Shown one piece after another: positions 1 through 11,420 of a stretch of DNA of 64,000 nucleotides. Position numbers and translations under genes: made by a program. The notes under the pieces were generated by a model. It had not been told where the DNA came from. It searched no databases and was given only the letters and a program-made list of their open reading frames with translations. The stretch covers positions 15,785,087-15,849,086 of the forward strand of contig CM040447.1 in assembly GCA_022749755.1 (NCBI GenBank), read 5' to 3'. This DNA comes from Azadirachta indica (lineage: Eukaryota > Streptophyta > Magnoliopsida > Sapindales > Meliaceae). Position 1 is the first letter of the stretch. Every line of letters starts with the position of its first letter.

Positions 1-25
1 TAGATTCCTTTCTCAGCTTTTTAGA

Positions 26-256
26 TCACCCAACCATATAATTTTTTGTTATGTATTTAGGGGGATACGGCCCAAATACAGGAGCATATTGGGCTGGTTC
101 AAAGATGTGCTTGAGTTCTGTTGAAACCCAATTTTGTCCCATTAATTGCTCGAACTGGTCCAACCTTTGGCTTACAAAGTTGTGAAATGATGAGTTTATG
201 TTTGTCCAGCCCAAGAATTGTATCAATTGATGATTTGGATTGAAAGATACACTCAT
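26..256 (-). CDS. Unrecognised short ORF, possible gene fragment
   Basis: An open frame of about 76 codons from an ATG at 256, ending in YPPKYITKNYMVG. It has a fairly normal amino-acid mix (LIQFLGW, FEPAQYAPVFGPYPPKY) rather than the Lys/Asn/Ile/Phe mix of random AT-rich frames, so it may be a fragment of a real gene or of an element that continues beyond position 1. I do not recognise the family, and no start signal or splice site supports it. Confidence 0.25.
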   Translation of the reverse strand: MSVSFNPNHQLIQFLGWTNINSSFHNFVSQRLDQFEQLMGQNWVSTELKHIFEPAQYAPVFGPYPPKYITKNYMVG

Positions 257-299
257 TATACGAAACTTGCGCAAAATGACTATTTAATCTAATTCATAT

Positions 300-2345
300 T
301 TTACAATTCAATATAAAGGAATATACTTCATTATTGGGGAATAGAAGGATATTATTAAGTGTAAATTATAATATTTCTCTTGATAAACCTACACTTCTAA
401 ACATTCATCAATATGTTTTTTTTTTGTCTTACATGTTTTAATAAATGCTAAGTTAAATTCTTTTTATAAAAATAAAAAATAAAAATTTAAATATTAAAAT
501 ACACGTCCTAAAAAAAATCTGAAACTATATACTAAATTGTTGATGTACATAAATGTTAAGTAATAAAATAATAGTATTATTAATAAATAATATATTTAAT
601 TTATTCAGACGTTTTGTTTAATTAGATTTATGATAAAATTTTTAAACTTAAATATATTTATATCTTTTTAACAAGTTTCAAACATCTCTTAAATAGTACA
701 TATAAATAATTTTATTAAGACTTCCGATAAAAAAACAAACATCTTAAGTAATATAGTGAAATTCTTAAGAGGAAATTCACCCTTTTTCCCTTTTGAATAT
801 CTACTCTAGTATGTTGGAGGAATTTTCAGTCATACAGAATGTGTTGTGTCTGCCACCAACATAGTAGCGTGTTTTCGGCACACGCTGCCTGCTTCGACAA
901 CTATTTGCTATACTGTATACTTCCTTGAATTCAAACAACATCGTTTATCTTGCTCATCACCTGATAATCTTGGTTTGACCTCTTATTTTTGTCTCCCGAA
1001 ATGGACCTATTTCCATCCAATTTAGTTGCCCCTCAAATCTATTGTCGTTGATTGTGTTACACAACACCACCGATCAATCATCACTCTATAACTAAAGGAT
1101 GTAGATGAGGCCAAACGCAATCCTTTTCTAGCATCAGAGCATGTAGATGTTGTTGGCAAAATTTGAGTAAATTTTGTTACTTTCGATTAGTCACTATTCA
1201 TATAAACAGTATTTCGTATATATGAACGGTATCATATAAATGAATAGCAATATACACCCCAAATATATTAGAATTTAGACTTATCCAAATTTACCTCCAG
1301 GATCAACTGTTGCAGAAATATAAAAGATAAAAGATAATTATCACAATTAGTGCCATAAGAATTTGACGTGGAAAACTCCAATACCGAAGAAAAACTACAG
1401 GCTTTTAGAGAAAAAAATCTACTATTTAATAACTTTGTACAATCACATAGTTTTTACTCTCAAAATCCAAAATTTCAAATACACCACTCACAAGACTACT
1501 CAAAGAAATACTTTCATACAAGTATTTTCACTCCAATTATTCCAATCACAAGAATAAAGGAGAATTTAGAATAAAATACTAAAAGTACTAGATATTTCTC
1601 TGAGATTAAGAATGGATTGCATTCGTTTGCTTTGAAACGAGGAGGAGCGGAGCTTGCAATTTATAGGCAATCCTCAACACCCCACCCCAGACACAACCCC
1701 ATCCCCCAACAATTTTCCATGAATTAGGTGCTACTTTGTCAAATAATATAGGCACTGTTATGACCTATGTTCTTCTTTTGCTGTGTATGCACTATACTCC
1801 TCCTTCAAATTTTGCTATACGAACATTGAAAATGTAATATGCGTTATTCTTCTTCTTTAAAAGTTTGCAGTCCTCAATTTTTTTTCTTTATTTTGTGTAG
1901 GTCTCACCTCAAATATGGTGGACCCCATAATCTCTACCTTCACCATATTTAGGTGAAATTGTCTTCTCCTTTTAATCATTATTCCCTACCTTATTGTGAA
2001 TAGTAACCAGATATATATAAGCAGTATCATTTGCACGTATGAACAATATCCTATGTCAATATCGAGCTGTACTTTTACGAGGATTTTTACATAATTCTCA
2101 ACTTAAGGATTATCATGTTTCAGCATAAAAAGCATACACACTTAGAATAAACCAATTCCAAACATTTCATCTTTGGTATATGTCGATCAAATCCTTGTTG
2201 AAAAATTATGGTACAACTTCCACGTTGGCTTTTTCTGAAGTTCATTAGCCAACGACATCAATTCCACAGCACACCTTACATCAACGCCAACTAATGCCTG
2301 TGTGCAAACTTGTTGACTCGCTAATATTAACACATCCATTATTGT
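300..2345. other. Intergenic, AT-rich, no gene seen
   Basis: No convincing coding region. Positions 300-780 are very AT-rich. Positions 860-1140 and 1290-1740 have more even composition, and the stretch near 1360-1680, with short open frames on the plus strand, reads like an old dispersed-repeat relic rather than a gene. I could not assign it to a family. Confidence 0.5.
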
Positions 2346-2349
2346 TAAT

Positions 2350-3401
2350 AGAACAATAGCATTGTAATATGTTTGTCATGTAGGTATTTGTATACATTCG
2401 GTTTATTTTAGTTTTAAAACTAATAAGTAGGGTGTTTAATTACAGTTGATATTTTGATAAATATGTATGAAATTCTTGAATCACCACGTGTTGATCCAAT
2501 GAATTGTTTTTCGAATTATATTTAAATAGTAATTTTCATATAAATATTAAATTTACAAATACAATAAAAAAGTTATATCAACACGCGTTGTATTTTTATA
2601 GATATAAGATTTGTATAGAAATGTTGTGAAATGAATTGATAAACGAGAATGTGATGGCTATGGTTATTGTTGTGACGTGACACCGGTGTTTGGGGCAATG
2701 GTCCCTGGGAATAATGCCTCTAAAAATCATTTCTGTTGGGGCAACAGTCCCTGAAAATAATGCCCTGGAAGATCATTTTTTATGGGATGACGATCCCTGA
2801 AAATAATGCCTTTAAAGTCTAGTTTTTGGGGCGGCGTTCTTTCGGAACAATGCTCGTAAAGTATGCAAGCAAAAAAATTTATGGAATTTTTTTTATTGAA
2901 TTATATGTTTTACGTTGTTTATATGAATATTAAAATTGAAATTTTGATTTAATGTTCTACTATACTCTTTGTTGAAAATTAAGAAGTATTTTTTTTCGTA
3001 TTCAAATTGTTTATTGTAAACTTTAAAACTGCCTTTATATATAAATATCTACTAGACATTAGCTTACCCTTACTTTTCAAGTTTAGGTAATGCTGAAATT
3101 CGTAAGTAGAAGACAAAGGGTATTTCAAGATGAATATTTTGCTACTTTTAAAAACTATGTGTAATTATAGGAGCAGAATTTTATAATATATGGTTTTGAA
3201 GTAGTTCCTATGCTTGTACTTGGATTTTAAAAGTCACGAAATTGATTATATTTTGTTAAAGTAATGAAATAAAATAGTTGGTGTTTAATTTTATTAGAAG
3301 TGTTTAAAGTAAAATTTTAAAACTTACAGGATTATATGTTTGACGTATACTACATTATAGTAGAAATTCTGTTAAAATTTTTTATAATTAGGAATGTTAC
3401 A
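2350..3401 (-). repeat. Repeat R1, probable Ty3/gypsy-type solo LTR
   Basis: Read on the minus strand this begins TGTAACATTCC at 3401, the usual TGTAAC start of many plant gypsy LTRs. It matches, in opposite orientation, the repeat at 13897-14690 over nearly its whole length. Shared blocks include ACCGGTGTTTGG, TTTTACGTTGTTTATATGAA and CTTGAATCACCACGTGTTGAT. No internal gag-pol adjoins it, hence solo LTR. Its 3401 end abuts a copia LTR fragment. The lower boundary is approximate. Confidence 0.6.
2690..2860. repeat. Tandem array of ~45-bp units inside R1
   Basis: Four diverged units start near 2690, 2736, 2781 and 2825, each with the pattern GGGGC.A...TCCCTG..AATAATGCC. The related repeat near 14340 has only one such unit, so the array expanded in this copy. 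Confidence 0.7.
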
Positions 3402-3560
3402 TTACTGCAATATCTAAATATTTTTTACAAATGTCTAGATTTTTATTATCAAATATCTAGATATTTTCTTACAATTTCTAGAAATTCGGCCACACTATTC
3501 CTAGGCCTAAATCATACAAACCCAATTTATTTTAAGCCAAATCAAATTTAATTTCTAACA
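3402..3560 (-). repeat. Copia A 3' LTR, truncated
   Basis: Matches the outer end of the 5' LTR (about 7935-8098), sharing CTAGATATTTTCTTACAATTT and the block running to ATTT.A..TC/CA. It keeps about 160 of about 430 bp. On the minus strand the LTR begins TGTTAGAAATT at 3560, directly after a purine run AAGGTGGGG (3561-3569) that serves as the polypurine tract. Confidence 0.8.
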
Positions 3561-3765
3561 CCCCACCTTAAACTTGATTTGGTGACTCTCAATAATTTTC
3601 GCAACACACAAAGTTTCTCATTCTTTAAAGGCTTGGTGAAGATATCAGCAATTTGGTTTTGCGTCTTCACTCACTCTATTTGCACATCCTTTCTAACAAT
3701 GCACTCTCTTATATAGTGATAACGAGTGTCAATATGTTTACTTTGATCGTGGAACATGAGATTCT

Positions 3766-4146
3766 TTACCAACGCCATTGCTGATTTGTTGTCAATATAT
3801 ATCTTGTTGGTGTTTCTTGTGACCATCCCAACTCCTTCAAAAGATTTCTAAGCCATACTGCTTGGCAAACACATGATGTTACTGCCACGTACTTAGCTTC
3901 ACAAGTTGAGAGAGTGACTATCGGTTGCTTCTTTGACATCCAAGTGAAAGCAGTGTCGCCCATGAAAAATACAAATCCAGTAGTGCTTTTTTGATCATCT
4001 ATGTCACTACCCCAATGGCTATTGCTGAATTCAACAAGCTTGTAATCATTAGAAAATGAATAGAATAAGCCAAAATCAATTATACCTTTGAGATAGCGAA
4101 GAATTCTCTTTGCAACTTTGAAGTGGGTGGTTGTTGGTGTCTCCAT
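3766..4146 (-). pseudogene. Copia A RNase H domain
   Basis: The 126-codon frame contains the copia RNase H signature: AKRILRYLKGI, then the block around KSTTGFVFFMGDTAFTWMSK, then TLSTCEAKYVA. The usual SDSDWA-type motif is degraded to FSNSHWGSD. The C-terminal CDN..A region is also altered. The frame is separated from the RT frames by stops. Confidence 0.85.
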
Positions 4147-4355
4147 GTAGCAACTAACTAGCCCAACGACATAGAGGATGTCAGGCCTTGTGTAAGTTAG
4201 GTAACATAGACTCCAACCAAGCTCTTGAAAAGGTTTGAATCTATTCTTTCTCCTTCATCATACTTTGACAGCTTTACTCCACATTCCACTAGTGTGCTTA
4301 TTGGCTTGTAGTCATCCATCTTGAATCTCTCGAAGATCTCCTTTGTATAGCTTTC

Positions 4356-5047
4356 TTATGAGATGAAAATTCCATCGTCCTTTTGCTTGACTTCAATGCC
4401 GAGGTAGTAAGCCATTAACCCAATTTTAGTCATTTTGAACTTATTTGTCATGGCTTTCTTGAACTCTCTAAACATGCTTAGATTGCTTCCAGTAAAAATC
4501 AAATCATCCACGTACAAGCATATGATTAAAACATCTCCATCTTTGATCTTAATATAAGGTGTATGTTCATATGGGCACTTGATAAAACCATTCTTTTGGA
4601 AGTACTTGTCTATTTGGCTATTCCATGCTCTCGGTGCTTGCTTTAACCCATAAAGAGCTTTCTTCAAGTTCAAGACTTTGCCTTTATGAACCTTTACTTT
4701 ATAGCCTAAAGGTTGCTCAATATAGACTTTTTCTTCAAGTATTCCATTAAGAAAGGCAGACTTTACATCCATTTGATGACTCTTCCATTTGTTTTGAGCT
4801 GCCAAGGAGATGATTAGTGTAATAGTTTCTAATCGAGCAACAGGAGCAAATACTTCATTATGGTCAATTCCAACTCTTTAACTGTAGCTTTTCGTAACAA
4901 GCCTTGCCTATATCGTTCAATTTCTCCATTTGCATTTTTCTTCACCTTGTACACCCATTTGACACCGATGGCTTTATATCTTTTAGGAAGAGTAGTGATT
5001 TCCCATGTATCATTCTTTTCAATGGCCTTGATTTCTTCGTTTATCAT
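4356..5047 (-). pseudogene. Copia A reverse transcriptase
   Basis: Two frames carry the RT_2-type polymerase. Positions 4829-5047 hold the N-terminal block (EKNDTWEI, GVKWVYKVKKN). Positions 4356-4805 hold the catalytic core, with MDVKSAFLNG (first catalytic Asp), KALYGLKQAPRAW, and LYVDDLIFTG (the YVDD box). The two are out of frame with each other. The catalytic motifs themselves are intact. Confidence 0.92.
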
Positions 5048-5559
5048 AACTCTCTATTTTTCTTGTTGCACAGCTTTTTAAAAGTTTACAGGTTTGCAAT
5101 CAGCAAAGAGGTAGAAAAGAGTGAGATTTTCCATCCTTTCGGTCACCTCGTAGAGATCTTGGAGACTTCTTGTGCGTTTTTCATTTCTTTCATTTAAAAA
5201 GGATGGTGGTGAATTGCTATCATTAGCTCTTGTTAGCAAACTGGGTGGTGTTACAGGTTCTTGTTGATGTTCCTCTTATTGTCTTGCTAATGTCTCCTTA
5301 TTCTCTTTAAATTAGGAAAGGAAATTGAAATCATCTATATCAAAACCAAAATCCCATTCTCCCTCTTCATCAAATATCACATCTCGACTAACCACGACCT
5401 TTTTGTTGTTTGGGTTATACAACTTGTAGCCTTTTGAAGTTGAGTTATAGCCGATGAAGATAAAACCCTCACTTTTATCATTCATATTCTTCTTTCATCC
5501 GATACATACACATAGCTATACTTCCAAAAACTCTTATATTAGTGATGTCGGGCTTTCTT

Positions 5560-6172
5560 CTACTCCAAGCTTCTTGTGGCGCCTTTCCCCACACACTTCG
5601 AGTAGAGATCGGTTGGATAAATACACCGTACATGCCACAGCTTTAACCCAAAATCTTTTTGTCAATTTCTTGTTTTGGAGCAGGCTTCGTATCATGTCGA
5701 GAATAGTTTTATTTTTCCTCTCAGCAACACCATTTTGTTAAGGGGATCTCAGAACAGTTAGAAGACGACGGATTCTATTTGCTTCACAGAACTCTTAAAA
5801 CTCTTTCGAAGTAAATTCTCCTCCATGATCGGATCTTATGGCCTTGATTTTGCGTCTACTTTCATTCTCCACGAGTGCTTTAAAATTTTTGGACACTCCA
5901 AAATCTTCGCATTTTTCTTTCAAAAAATATACGTATGTTTTTATTAAATAATCATCAATGAAGAGAAGAAAGTAATTACTTTTACCTAGAGAGCTTGACT
6001 TGATAGGACCACATACATCGATGTGTATGAGTTCAAGTGGCTTTTTGGCTCTAAAAGTAGACTCCTTTGGAAAACTCATTCTAAATTGCTTCCCAAGTAA
6101 ACATTCTTCACATAACGGGTTAGGAGGATTGATGTAAGGTAGTCTTCTCACCATTTTCTTCTTGGATAACAA
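5560..6172 (-). pseudogene. Copia A integrase
   Basis: The frame 5795-6172 carries the end of the zinc-binding region (CEECLLGKQFRMSF) and the integrase core with HIDVCGP (first Asp) and IRSDHGGEF (second Asp). Immediately downstream the SPQQNG motif reads SP-stop-QNG, the stop being TAA at 5738-5740. The remainder, with the third acidic residue, continues in degraded form to about 5560. Confidence 0.88.
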
Positions 6173-6295
6173 CTTTAAACCTCCAAAATTAAGATGTCTA
6201 AGTCGAAGATGCCATAACTATGATATATCCTTGTAGCAAGCCTTGAGATATTTTGTTACATTGTTTTGAATATTTAACAAGAATATTCTATTCTT

Positions 6296-6625
6296 TCACA
6301 TTGCCATCTTTGCAATCAAATTACTTTTACTATCTCTTATAAAAAGGTTACAATCTTTCATACGAATATCATAGTCTTTTTTTAAGAGTTGTCCCAAGCT
6401 TAAAATGTTATTTTTTATTTTGGGCATATAATAAACATTTGAAATAAATTGATGGCTTCTATCTTTCAAGCGAATAAGGATGTTACTTTTGCCTTTTATG
6501 TGTATTTTGGAATTATCCCAAAAGGACACATTGCCATTCACTAATTCATCAAGTTCCACGAACATATCATTGCTTCTATATATATGATTGCTTGCGCTAG
6601 TATCAAGGTACTATGTATTAGTGCT
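6296..6625 (-). pseudogene. Copia A aspartic protease and start of gag-pre-integrase
   Basis: The active-site region reads YLDTSASNH near 6600, where functional copia proteases have LD(S/T)GASNH, so the catalytic Gly is replaced by Ser. Downstream are the typical strands VYYMPKIKNNILSLGQLLKK and the start of the gag-pre-integrase segment. Confidence 0.8.
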
Positions 6626-6648
6626 GCCACCATTATTGTCCTTGAATG

Positions 6649-7599
6649 CTAGCAATAATGTTTCTTCTTTTGACTTTTGTTCTCCACATAATTGGCCTTC
6701 TCATTAACTTTATTATTGGAAGTTCTACACTTGGAAGTATAATGGCCAAACTTTTGACACTTGTAATATTTAACTTGAGACTTATCGTACTTTGAGTTCG
6801 GATTGCCCCTTCTACGACCTCTTGTTGAGTCTTCTCCTATATCATTGTTGTTGTTGCTATAACTTGAAGGTCCTTTCCATCCTCGTCCACGTCCACGTCC
6901 ACGTCTGTGGCCTCGTCCTCGACCATTTTCTCTTCCACATTGACTTCTCTCATTGTCGAAACCTTCTTCCTTTTCTTTGAAGGTGGGCTTTGTTTGAAAA
7001 ACTTGTTCCAAGGCTTCTTGCTTTCTCTTTTATCTTTCTTCACATGCTTGTAACGAGCTCATGAGTTCTTCAATGGTCATGGACTCTAAATCTTTTGTTT
7101 TTTCATTTGTTACAACAATATGCTCAAATTTTGAATCTATGGAACAAAAACTTTTCTCCATAATTCGAACATTACTCAATCTTTCTCTATTTCTTTTTAA
7201 TTGATTAGCAACTGCCAAAACTCTTGAAAAGTACTCAAAAATTGATTCACATTCTTTCAAATATAAAGATTCAAACTTACCTCGTAAAGTTTAAAGACGT
7301 ACCTTCTTCACTCTTTAGGCACTTTTGTATGAAGTTTGAAGCATCTTCTATACTTCTTTGGTAGTGGTTGCATTTAAAACCTTCTCAAAATCATCTTCAT
7401 CCAATGCTTGATAGATGAGGTAGAGAGTTTTTTTATCTCTCTTTCTAAAATCCTTCAAGATATTTTTTTGAGCTTGAGTAAGGATGGCCTCATCTTTCGA
7501 CACATCAAACTCTTTCTCTACAACTTCCCACGTATCTTGAGATCTTACTAAAGTCTTTATCTTGATGCTCCAATTATCGTAGTTGCTCTTGGTAAGCAT
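6649..7599 (-). pseudogene. Copia A gag with zinc knuckle
   Basis: Read from 7599, it has the UBN2/DUF4219-type gag pattern (NYDNWSIKIKTLVRSQDTWEVV), then the segment ending TIEELMSSLQACEER, an Arg/Gly-rich linker (RGRGHRRGRGRGRG) and a knuckle reading YYKCQKFGHYTSKC. The first Cys of CX2CX4HX4C has become Tyr. The frame shifts between blocks. Confidence 0.88.
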
Positions 7600-7650
7600 T
7601 GGAACTTAGAAGAGAGCCATTCCATAGTTTACCGTGGTCACTCACACCTT

Positions 7651-7663
7651 TACTCTGATACCA
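7651..7663 (-). other. Copia A primer-binding site
   Basis: TGGTATCAGAGTA on the minus strand, complementary to the 3' end of initiator tRNA-Met, directly inside the 5' LTR. Confidence 0.85.
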
Positions 7664-7665
7664 CT

Positions 7666-8098
7666 TTATTGGAAGGTGAAAAGCTTATATTACAAGAGAA
7701 AATAAATTTGATAGAAATAATTATGCACAAAAAAGAAAGGAGAAACTTACAATCTTACTGATTTCTAATTTTTGGCTTGACATACAATAGAAGAATTCAT
7801 CTCTATTTATAGTATGACATCTCCTTAATCAACGGTTAAAATTATGGCAACACACATCTAATCTAATGGCTAGAAATCTCTTTGTAAAAATATACATAAT
7901 AATATCTAGATATTTACTATAAATATTTATATATTTATTGCAGATATCTAGATTTTTATTACCTAATATCTAAATATTTATTGCATAAACATCTAGATAT
8001 TTTCTTACAATTTTTAGAAATTGGGCCGCACTACTCTTGGGTCCAAATCTTACAAATCCAATTCATTTTGAGTCAAATGAAGTTTAATTTAACTATCA
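7666..8098 (-). repeat. Copia A 5' LTR
   Basis: It lies between the primer-binding site and the outer TG end at 8098 and shares its outer ~160 bp with the truncated 3' LTR. It holds a TATAAATAG-like box in minus-strand orientation near 7805 and several overlapping TATCTAGATATT palindromes. The inner boundary is placed to within a few bases. Confidence 0.8.
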
Positions 8099-9334
8099 TA
8101 TATAAATATAAATATCTAAAAATAAATTCTATAAATAAGAAAATAAATAAATTTCATAAAGGTATTTTTGTTCACTACAATTAAAAAATCTATTTACAAT
8201 TTAGAGGTTAAGTTAAAATTTTTAACTTATCTGAATAATTGAAATTGAAATATGCTTATTTAGACTTCAAATTGAATAACAATAACGCACTGAGGCTTCT
8301 TAAAAGGGGCACTCTCCCATAAATATGTTCGGAGTATTGTTACAGCACAATTCAACATTTTAGATTCCTAAAGAAGTGTAGTCGTGCAAATGAGTTCAGG
8401 ATATTCTACAACCTAACCTAGATCAATTCTAATTATAAGATGTATGCCACATTATATATAAAATGGTTGTGCAACTTAAATCAGCTGTATTTATGCGCAA
8501 CACAATCAACTTTAGTTACTTGACTGCTTATGTTTATTTTTAAATCATGTGATGAATTATATTTAACTAAAACTTTACAAAAGTAACAATAACCACCAAC
8601 CATCAATAGTTTATATGGTGAAGAAACTAGAAATGCTGGAATGACATAATTGTTAAAAGAGAAAGAAATGCAAAGTTCAGTTCTATTTGGTTTTACAAAT
8701 GATCTCCGCACCCTTCTATTTGTAAGTGAAAATAGACTTACTGTCCTTCGTAATGGTGTAACTGCCAGATTAAATTTCACAATAAAGCCTCTGAAAATCT
8801 GTCATTTGTTTTTTAATTCAAAATTGTTTAATCAATCTCAATAAATAAATAAAATTTAATCCTTCAAGAATCAATTAATCAGTCACCCGTACCAAGCTCC
8901 ATCCAAATTTACTGCTGTTGCACAAAAAACATACTTATATAGGATAACAAATTGACTTCAAAAGTTCCTAGTCATTCCAAGAATTAATGCATTGGTTGCA
9001 CACGGCAACATGGAGAAATTAAAAAGATCTTAATAAATCTCTTTTTGTGTTCCACAAGGTCAATATTATAATTCACCTGCAGTCATTAGTAATAGTATCC
9101 AATTCAAATCCAACAAAATTGTTATATAAAATTTGGAAGAGTGATTTTAACTGAAAAACAAATTATTATATCTAGTGTTATTGTAAAATCAAGAAAATTA
9201 CTAAGGGGTCTAATTACGGAACATCTTAAAATTGAGAAATAACTTATCGTTGAAAAAAGAACCATATCTCCCAAAAAATGTGTCAGCATTTAAGATAAAT
9301 TTATTGAGAAAAATTATGAGATATATAACATTAA
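8099..9334. other. Intergenic between copia A and F-box gene 1
   Basis: AT-rich sequence. Short open frames on both strands near 8480-8850 overlap each other and match nothing I know. The right end is probably the 3' UTR of F-box gene 1. Confidence 0.5.
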
Positions 9335-10459
9335 TTACTCCTCCAACAAATTATCATCTCTTTTTATTGCAATTAAACTCTCCTTATAGATATGAGCAGA
9401 AAACCAAAGGCATTCGAGTTCAAAATCCCTCATTTCTCCAGTACTAGGCTCATACAAGAGCAACTGTCTAGTGTTCAATTCAACAAAGAATGACCCTTTC
9501 TTCCAAAATCGAAGTGGTTTGTAAAATCCTATAAAAGGTCCGACAGTGAATTGTTTAACCCAATTTCTGTTTTTCAGCGCCCATGCTTCAAACCAATGGC
9601 TGCTGGTATCTAAAAATAACACAGTAAGAGAGTCATTAAATACATCAAGACTAACTTCTGCCGACTTGGGAGTGCGCGGCCCCTGTATTTCTCGAAACTC
9701 CTCATCACCCAAGTTAAAAGAAAGGATCCCATTGTAATTATCATACTTATGTTTGAAGTTCAATAACCAATAAAAAGCTCCTTCCCAGTATACGCTATCA
9801 TGAAACCAAGCTATATCGTTAAGAAATGACTTCGAACATTCAAACACTCTCCAAGAATTATTTCCCAAGGTGTACACGGCAACATGATGGAATTCAAATA
9901 ACAACATTTGTTTTTCATCCAACAATTTCATTATTAAAACCAACTTGTAATCATTGGTCACGAAATCAAGTCCAAAGCCAACTTTAGTGGTGTGAAGGCT
10001 ATATCGTGAAAGTATTCCAAGTTTGGGAAGAGTTCTCGACTCTTGAGTTGCCAGGTTCCATAAACTTACGAGATTAGTTATTCCAATTATAATCATTATG
10101 CCACTATAAGGACCCCAAATCGATCCAATTACAGGTATATGAGGATCGAGATCTTGTAATGATAAGTCTTCAAGTGTTTCATCAGGGTACAAAGCAAGAA
10201 AATCTCTTGGTTCGACGGGCTTTGAGCCATCTGCCCTTTCTTCCTCAGTATCACTCCCCTTTTCAACCTCCTTTGCATATATAATAATTAGACGCGTATT
10301 GTTATCAGTTTTGAGGTGTTTGTTGATGAAAATAGGGTCTTTAACTAAATTATACCAAGATTTGCTGACCCACCTTAATCGCAATAGAGATTTCACGGGT
10401 AGTTTTGCTAGAATTTCAATCAACATATCGCCAAGCGAATCTCCATTCGCTACCATCAT
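9335..10459 (-). CDS. F-box gene 1, S-locus-F-box-like (F-box + FBA), 374 aa
   Basis: F-box proteins bind Skp1 through the F-box and act as substrate receptors of SCF ubiquitin ligases in cytosol or nucleus. Residues ~7-50 form the F-box (LIEILAKLPVKSLLRLRWVS, then KSWYNLV). Residues ~100-310 are an FBA-type region (LWNLATQESRTLP, VGFGLD..TNDYKLV, VAVYTLG.NSWR). The C-terminus has VGPF...KPLRFWKKGSFFVE and LLLYEPSTGEMRDFEL. Length and pattern fit the SLF/SFBB/SFB group, but FBA proteins in general remain possible. The start is chosen at the first ATG of AATAATGATGG because gene 2 aligns there. The frame is fully open. The usual LRCVCKSWY reads LRWVSKSWY. It is a segmental duplicate of gene 2. 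Confidence 0.93.
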   Translation of the reverse strand: MMVANGDSLGDMLIEILAKLPVKSLLRLRWVSKSWYNLVKDPIFINKHLKTDNNTRLIIIYAKEVEKGSDTEEERADGSKPVEPRDFLALYPDETLEDLSLQDLDPHIPVIGSIWGPYSGIMIIIGITNLVSLWNLATQESRTLPKLGILSRYSLHTTKVGFGLDFVTNDYKLVLIMKLLDEKQMLLFEFHHVAVYTLGNNSWRVFECSKSFLNDIAWFHDSVYWEGAFYWLLNFKHKYDNYNGILSFNLGDEEFREIQGPRTPKSAEVSLDVFNDSLTVLFLDTSSHWFEAWALKNRNWVKQFTVGPFIGFYKPLRFWKKGSFFVELNTRQLLLYEPSTGEMRDFELECLWFSAHIYKESLIAIKRDDNLLEE

Positions 10460-10468
10460 TATTCCTTG

Positions 10469-11114
10469 CTGCAAAATCAAATGTATCCTCCCTCTTGTCG
10501 CAGAATTAATTACTGTTAAAAAGAAATACCAATTAACATTTGTTCTAATTTGAGTTATAATTCAACTTGATAAGAAAGCAAATTTGATTTTAAGATCTTT
10601 TACTCCAATCTTCTCGAAATAAGATTTAACCTTTTAAGTGTTAAATACATTAAAATACTATTGTTCTTCCTTAATTTAAATTGTAAATAACCAAAACATC
10701 TAATAGACTTCTAAAAAAAATCAATTTTTCACTCTGTGATAACAATCACTACCAAAACCAGAAATTACTGTAAGTACGCGGTCTTTTTGCGCCAGAAAAA
10801 GAATTCACTCTTGTTAATTATTCGTTCCTTTTTCCTTTTATTTTTCCTCTACGTTTCTAAATCTACTATCACAATAAGAATTGTTACATCATATCGAGCA
10901 TTATATTACCTCTAATGAGGTTAATCTTCAAAAGAAAAACACATCATATTGAGTGTATATATATATATATATATATATTTATATAATAATTTTTGCGTGT
11001 GCATGTGTATAATTCAGAAAATGCAGTGTAAAGTTCTAGAAGTTCATAATTTAATGCAGAGTGAAAAAACTATGAATCATAGTCAAAGAAACAAAACTAA
11101 AACTTTTTACATAC
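10469..11114 (-). other. Probable 5'-UTR intron of F-box gene 1
   Basis: On the minus strand a good donor (AAGG|GTATGT, at 11114) and acceptor (ATTTTGCAG, ending 10469) flank AT-rich DNA just upstream of the start codon. F-box gene 2 has a donor at the homologous place. The intron includes a (TA)n run at about 10953-10978. Predicted from sequence only. Confidence 0.5.
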
Positions 11115-11420
11115 CCTTATCCTGCGAGTCATTTAATTGATAGCTGCAATAGTGTGAAAAATCTTGCTTGCGATCCTCCACATGGTCAAGCGTTCTTTAC
11201 TGATCAACGGATCCAAATGCTGAATTACCTCGCAAGCTTCTACAGATTTGGAAAATGGTCTCCCTTGAACCTCTTATAAGAACAATTAATTCAGGAAGGA
11301 CAGACGATGACTACGAAAATTGCAAAAAATTTGAATAGGTGAATTGTGGATGGGCAAGAATTTCGCAAGCTTATTAACTGATAAATGGAAACTCCTGGAG
11401 GCCGTTTATGCACTCCTCAG
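11115..11420 (-). promoter_or_regulatory. Leader exon of F-box gene 1, conserved with genes 2 and 3
   Basis: This stretch aligns with 23976-24340 upstream of gene 2 and, less closely, with 30900-31123 upstream of gene 3. Blocks kept between copies include AAATTTGGAAAATGGTCTCC, CTTGCTTGCGATCCTC and CCATCCACAATTCA-like (minus strand). It probably includes the transcription start and 5' UTR. Confidence 0.55.
11133..11183 (-). CDS. Upstream ORF in gene 1 leader, 16 aa
   Basis: An ATG at 11183 opens MWRIASKIFHTIAAIN and stops at TAA 11133-11135, before the predicted splice donor. The gene 2 leader has the counterpart MLRIASKIFHTIAVPIK at the same place, and several codon differences are synonymous. 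It could repress or tune main-ORF translation, or be a chance remnant of an older exon. Confidence 0.4.
   Translation of the reverse strand: MWRIASKIFHTIAAIN

Larger units (their letters stand above)
3402..8098 (-). mobile_element. Copia A: Ty1-copia retrotransposon, minus strand, decayed
   Basis: The order on the minus strand is 5' LTR (to 8098), primer-binding site, gag, protease, integrase, reverse transcriptase, RNase H, polypurine tract, 3' LTR (from 3560). This gag-PR-IN-RT-RH order defines Ty1-copia. The 3' LTR is cut short at 3402, where R1 abuts it. Stops and frameshifts occur in every domain, so the copy is not autonomous. Its LTRs share the repeated ATATCTAGATATTT pattern and other blocks with copia C at 54.5-60.7 kb, so the two are distant members of one lineage. 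Confidence 0.9.

Noticed and set aside
8481..8844. Pair of opposite-strand open frames as a small gene
   Set aside because: Overlapping frames in AT-rich DNA, no recognisable motif, no start or splice support.
10460..10480. Upstream-extended starts for F-box genes 1 and 3
   Set aside because: The in-frame extensions begin at TTG, not ATG, and in gene 1 run across the predicted splice acceptor. The shared AATAATGGTG context supports the downstream ATGs.
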